Assembly: GCA_036009045.1 (NCBI GenBank)
Contig: DASYML010000266.1
Span: 1-35,092 of the forward strand
DNA from: DASYML01 sp036009045
GTDB lineage: Bacteria; Acidobacteriota; Blastocatellia; Pyrinomonadales; Pyrinomonadaceae
Direction of reading: 5' to 3'
Length of the DNA: 35,092 bases
Positions within the stretch are counted from its first letter, which is position 1. The number at the start of each line of letters is the position of its first letter. The notes beneath the pieces are model-generated. The model worked only from the letters and a program-made list of their open reading frames with translations, did no database searches and was not told where the DNA came from. The position numbers and the translations under genes are program-made. Shown here one piece after another: positions 32,377-35,092 of the stretch.

Positions 32377-34971
32377 GTGAAGCTATTCAAGAAATTTCTG
32401 GTCCTGTCATTGGCCCTCGCAGTCATGATGCCGGGCGTGGTCTCAGCACGGCCTTTAATATTTAACCCTCTGGCCGCGCAGGGCCAGACTCCGAAACCGC
32501 TGCCGCCCGCACAGCACATTCCCTCTCACGATTACGACACGCGCAATATCTCTCTCAACCTGCATTTCGATTGGGAGAAAGAGCAGGCCATCGGCACGGC
32601 GACCATCACCTTCGCCCCGCTCGTCCCCAACCTGCGGCAAGTCGAATTCGATGCCGCCAACATGACCTTCAACTCTGTCAAACTCGCGGGCGGTGCGCCG
32701 CTCCAATACGAGGTGAACGCGCCCGCTGAGAAATTGCTGGTCAAGCTCGACCACGCTTATCAGCCCTTGGATGTCTTGACTGTGACCATTGATTATCACA
32801 CCAACGGTTATGCCAAAGGCTCCGGCTTGCAGGGCTACGGGAAGGGCCTCACATACATCAAGCCGACCGCCGCCGACCCCGGCAGGCCGCGTCAAATCTG
32901 GTCGCAGGGCGAGACCGAATACAATCATTACTGGTTCCCCTGCTACGACCATCCGAACGACTTCACCACCAGCGAACTCATCGCCACCGTCCAGAAACCC
33001 CTCATCGTCATCTCCAACGGCAAACTCGTCGAGATGAAAGACAACACGGACGGCACGCGCACTTTTCGCTGGAAGATAGACGCGCCGCACGCGACCTATC
33101 TGACATCCATCGTCGTCGGCGAGTATGTGCCCGTCGAACAATCTTACGCGGGCATCCCCGTCATCTCCTACGTCTATCCGAGCGAACTCGCGGAGGGCAA
33201 AGTGACGGTCGCGCGGATGGCCCAGATGGTCCAATTCTTTTCGGAAAAGACGGGCGTCAAATATCCCTATGACAAATACTCGCAGACCATGACGCACGAT
33301 TTTCCTGGCGGCATGGAGAACATCTCCGCCACCACCCAGACGGATAACATGATTCACGACGCGCGCGCGGAATTGGACCAGACGAGCGACGGTCTCGAAT
33401 CGCACGAGTTGGCCCATCAATGGTTCGGCGATTATGTGACGACGCGGACCTGGGCGCATATCTGGCTCAACGAAAGCTTCGCCACATACTTTCAAGGGAT
33501 GTGGGATGAGAAGAGCCTGGGCCATGACGATTTTCTCTACCTGGATGTCAAAGGCAACCAGGATACGTATTACGGGACCTGGGCGCAGGGCAATCGCCGT
33601 CCCATCGTCACCAAAAATTATGCGGACAGAGACCAGTTGTTTGACACCTACGCCTACCCGCGCGGCGGGGCCGTCCTGCACATGCTGCGCAAGACCCTCG
33701 GCGAAGAAAACTGGTGGCGCGCGATTAATCATTACCTGACGACGAACGCGCACCAGCCGGTGGAAACTGAACAGTTTCGCATCGCCATCGAAGAAGCAAC
33801 AGGCCAATCTATGGATTGGTTCTTCGACGAATGGCTCTACAAGATGGGCCATCCCGTCTTTCGCGTGACGAAGAATTACGACGCGAACGCGAAGACCTTA
33901 ACGCTCAACGTGAGGCAGGAGCAGAAGCCTGACGAGACTTCTCAATATCCGCAGGTGGGCTTCTTCCAGATGCCCGTCGAAGTTGAAATAGGCACGGCGG
34001 AAAGCACACGCATCGAGCGCGTACAGCTTGAACCGAAGGAGGAACAGTCGTTCACTTTTCCGGTCGCATCTCAACCGCTCCTCGTCAACTTCGATTACCA
34101 GGGCACGCTGATTAAAGAACTCAAGTTCGAGAAGCCGACAGACGAACTCTCTTATCAACTGACGCGTGACGCGGACGTGCTCGGTCGCATCTGGGCGCTC
34201 AATCAACTCTCCGCGCGGATGAAGGATAAAGCGACGACGGAGGCGGACAAAGGGCACATTGCAAAGACGCTGGCCGGGGTTTTGACGGGCGATAAGTTCT
34301 GGGCCGCACGCATGGAAGCAGCCAACGCGCTGAGCGGCGTCGAGGGCAGCGAAGTTCGCAACGGCCTGATAGCCGCCACCGGGGACCCGCATGCAAGAGT
34401 CCGCGCACGCGCGCTCGCGGCGCTGGCGGCCTTCAAGGACCCGGCGCTGGCTCCCGTTTTCACGCGTCATCTGGAGGACCAGAGTTACGCTTCGATACGC
34501 GCCGCCGCACTCGGCCTCGGCGCGACGAAAAGCCCTGCGGCCTACGATGCTTTGACGAAGCTCTTACAAACTCCGTCATGGCGTGATGCGATTCGCGCGG
34601 CGGGACTCGGCGGGCTGGCCTCGCTCGAAGACCCGCGCGCTTTGGAGACGGGTTTCCGCTACGCAGCGAAGGAGAATCGCGCGAGCGTGCGCGCCGCCGC
34701 CATCACGCTCATCGGCGCGACGGGCAAGACGGACCAACGCTCTTTCCCGCTCATCTCGGATGCGCTAAGGAAGGGCGTGGAGACGAGTAACTTCCAACTC
34801 CTGGCGGCAGCGGGCAACGCGCTCGTGACGCTCGCAGACCCGCGCGGGGTAGATGTCTTTGAAGAAGTCCGTAAGACATCCGACAACGCACAGCTTCAAG
34901 GTTTTATCACGCAGATGGAAGAGCGTTTGAAGAAGAGCATGCAGGCGGGAGCGTCGAAGGCCGGGCGTTAG
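32377..34971 (+). CDS. M1-family aminopeptidase with HEAT-repeat C-terminus
   Basis: An 864-residue zinc metallopeptidase. The GTG at 32377 is chosen: GGGAGG lies 9 bp upstream and the product begins MKLFKKF followed by a signal peptide to about residue 25. An N-terminal beta-sandwich (about 45-235) leads to the substrate-binding GGMEN (311-315) and the zinc motif HELAH (343-347) with Glu366 as the third ligand; YPRGGAVLHMLRK holds the transition-state Tyr. Residues about 610-850 are HEAT/Armadillo-type helical repeats, as in ERAP/APN or PBS-lyase-like ends. It should remove N-terminal residues from peptides in the periplasm or outside. The S41 peptidase gene lies 171 bp upstream on the same strand, which may reflect joint peptide use. 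Confidence 0.94.
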   Translation: MKLFKKFLVLSLALAVMMPGVVSARPLIFNPLAAQGQTPKPLPPAQHIPSHDYDTRNISLNLHFDWEKEQAIGTATITFAPLVPNLRQVEFDAANMTFNSVKLAGGAPLQYEVNAPAEKLLVKLDHAYQPLDVLTVTIDYHTNGYAKGSGLQGYGKGLTYIKPTAADPGRPRQIWSQGETEYNHYWFPCYDHPNDFTTSELIATVQKPLIVISNGKLVEMKDNTDGTRTFRWKIDAPHATYLTSIVVGEYVPVEQSYAGIPVISYVYPSELAEGKVTVARMAQMVQFFSEKTGVKYPYDKYSQTMTHDFPGGMENISATTQTDNMIHDARAELDQTSDGLESHELAHQWFGDYVTTRTWAHIWLNESFATYFQGMWDEKSLGHDDFLYLDVKGNQDTYYGTWAQGNRRPIVTKNYADRDQLFDTYAYPRGGAVLHMLRKTLGEENWWRAINHYLTTNAHQPVETEQFRIAIEEATGQSMDWFFDEWLYKMGHPVFRVTKNYDANAKTLTLNVRQEQKPDETSQYPQVGFFQMPVEVEIGTAESTRIERVQLEPKEEQSFTFPVASQPLLVNFDYQGTLIKELKFEKPTDELSYQLTRDADVLGRIWALNQLSARMKDKATTEADKGHIAKTLAGVLTGDKFWAARMEAANALSGVEGSEVRNGLIAATGDPHARVRARALAALAAFKDPALAPVFTRHLEDQSYASIRAAALGLGATKSPAAYDALTKLLQTPSWRDAIRAAGLGGLASLEDPRALETGFRYAAKENRASVRAAAITLIGATGKTDQRSFPLISDALRKGVETSNFQLLAAAGNALVTLADPRGVDVFEEVRKTSDNAQLQGFITQMEERLKKSMQAGASKAGR

Positions 34972-34997
34972 AGGGTGACGGAAAAGTTAGAGAAAAC

Positions 34998-35092
34998 CAT
35001 TCAACCTTATCCACGCTAGTGGATACATATGAGAGCCGGGGCAACGCCCCCGGTTCCTGGTCCAAGATAGAAACAGACCCTGCAAGGGTCGC
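34998..35092. repeat. Nested-hairpin element, partial copy cut by the window end
   Basis: In inverted orientation it matches 23740-23842: CAACCTTATCCAC, GAGAGCCGGGGCAACGCCCCCGG, TGGTCCAAGATAGA and ACCCTGCAAGGGTCGC occur in the same order. The other half would lie beyond the window. It directly follows the M1 peptidase gene. Confidence 0.8.

Noticed and set aside
32455..33852. 465-codon minus-strand open frame opposite the M1 peptidase gene
   Set aside because: It is the antisense shadow of a gene with intact HELAH and GGMEN motifs and shows no recognisable domain.

Overview
The window reads as chromosomal DNA of an acidobacterium. The inference rests on a 1,153-residue TonB-dependent receptor with an N-terminal carboxypeptidase-regulatory-like domain, a family greatly expanded in Acidobacteriota, on the GC-rich coding style, and on intergenic space full of short palindromic repeats. 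Class Blastocatellia would fit but is only a guess. No rRNA, tRNA or CRISPR was seen.

Layout, left to right. 1-202: a palindromic MITE-like element. 203-4699: a minus-strand pair, a RoxA-like di-heme cytochrome c followed by a GMC flavoprotein oxidoreductase. 5107-8614: a probable integrated element with a divergent tyrosine recombinase, an ExeA/TniB-like AAA ATPase and a winged-helix protein that overlaps the ATPase gene by 8 bp. The winged-helix gene carries two in-frame clusters of an 18-bp dyad-symmetric repeat, and an AT-rich tract follows the second cluster. This resembles the intragenic origin of phage lambda (iterons inside gene O) and is the most interesting feature here. 8641-10224: a plus-strand pair, alcohol dehydrogenase and hotdog thioesterase.

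10395-22751 is a long minus-strand run. In transcription order it holds a MaoC-like hydratase, a membrane sensor kinase, an NtrC-type sigma-54 activator, the TonB-dependent receptor, an acyl-CoA ligase, a Spinster-like MFS transporter and a secreted PHB-depolymerase-family esterase. A good sigma-54 promoter match (18144-18158) lies between the activator gene and the receptor gene, so the two-component pair probably controls the receptor and perhaps the ligase, transporter and esterase after it. Together these could form a regulated uptake and degradation unit for an ester, acid or polyester substrate.

22752-29494: a Spy/CpxP-like periplasmic protein behind a GTAAA-N5-GTAAA motif, then minus-strand genes for an RluA-family pseudouridine synthase overlapping a class III aminotransferase, an LprI-like small secreted protein, a secreted protein of unknown function, a YahK-like alcohol dehydrogenase and a single-domain response regulator. 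30013-34971: two secreted plus-strand peptidases, S41 (PDZ) and M1 with HEAT repeats.

The intergenic regions hold at least three repeat classes: tandem heptamers folded into inverted repeats (12839, 14445, 19822, 22246, 26249, 29622), two copies of a roughly 165-bp element with outer inverted ends and an inner long palindrome (6-170 and 29824-29986), and a nested-hairpin element (23621-23850, partial at 34998-35092, possible relic at 18371-18447). Two heptamer arrays reach into coding sequence and supply the last codons and stop of their genes.
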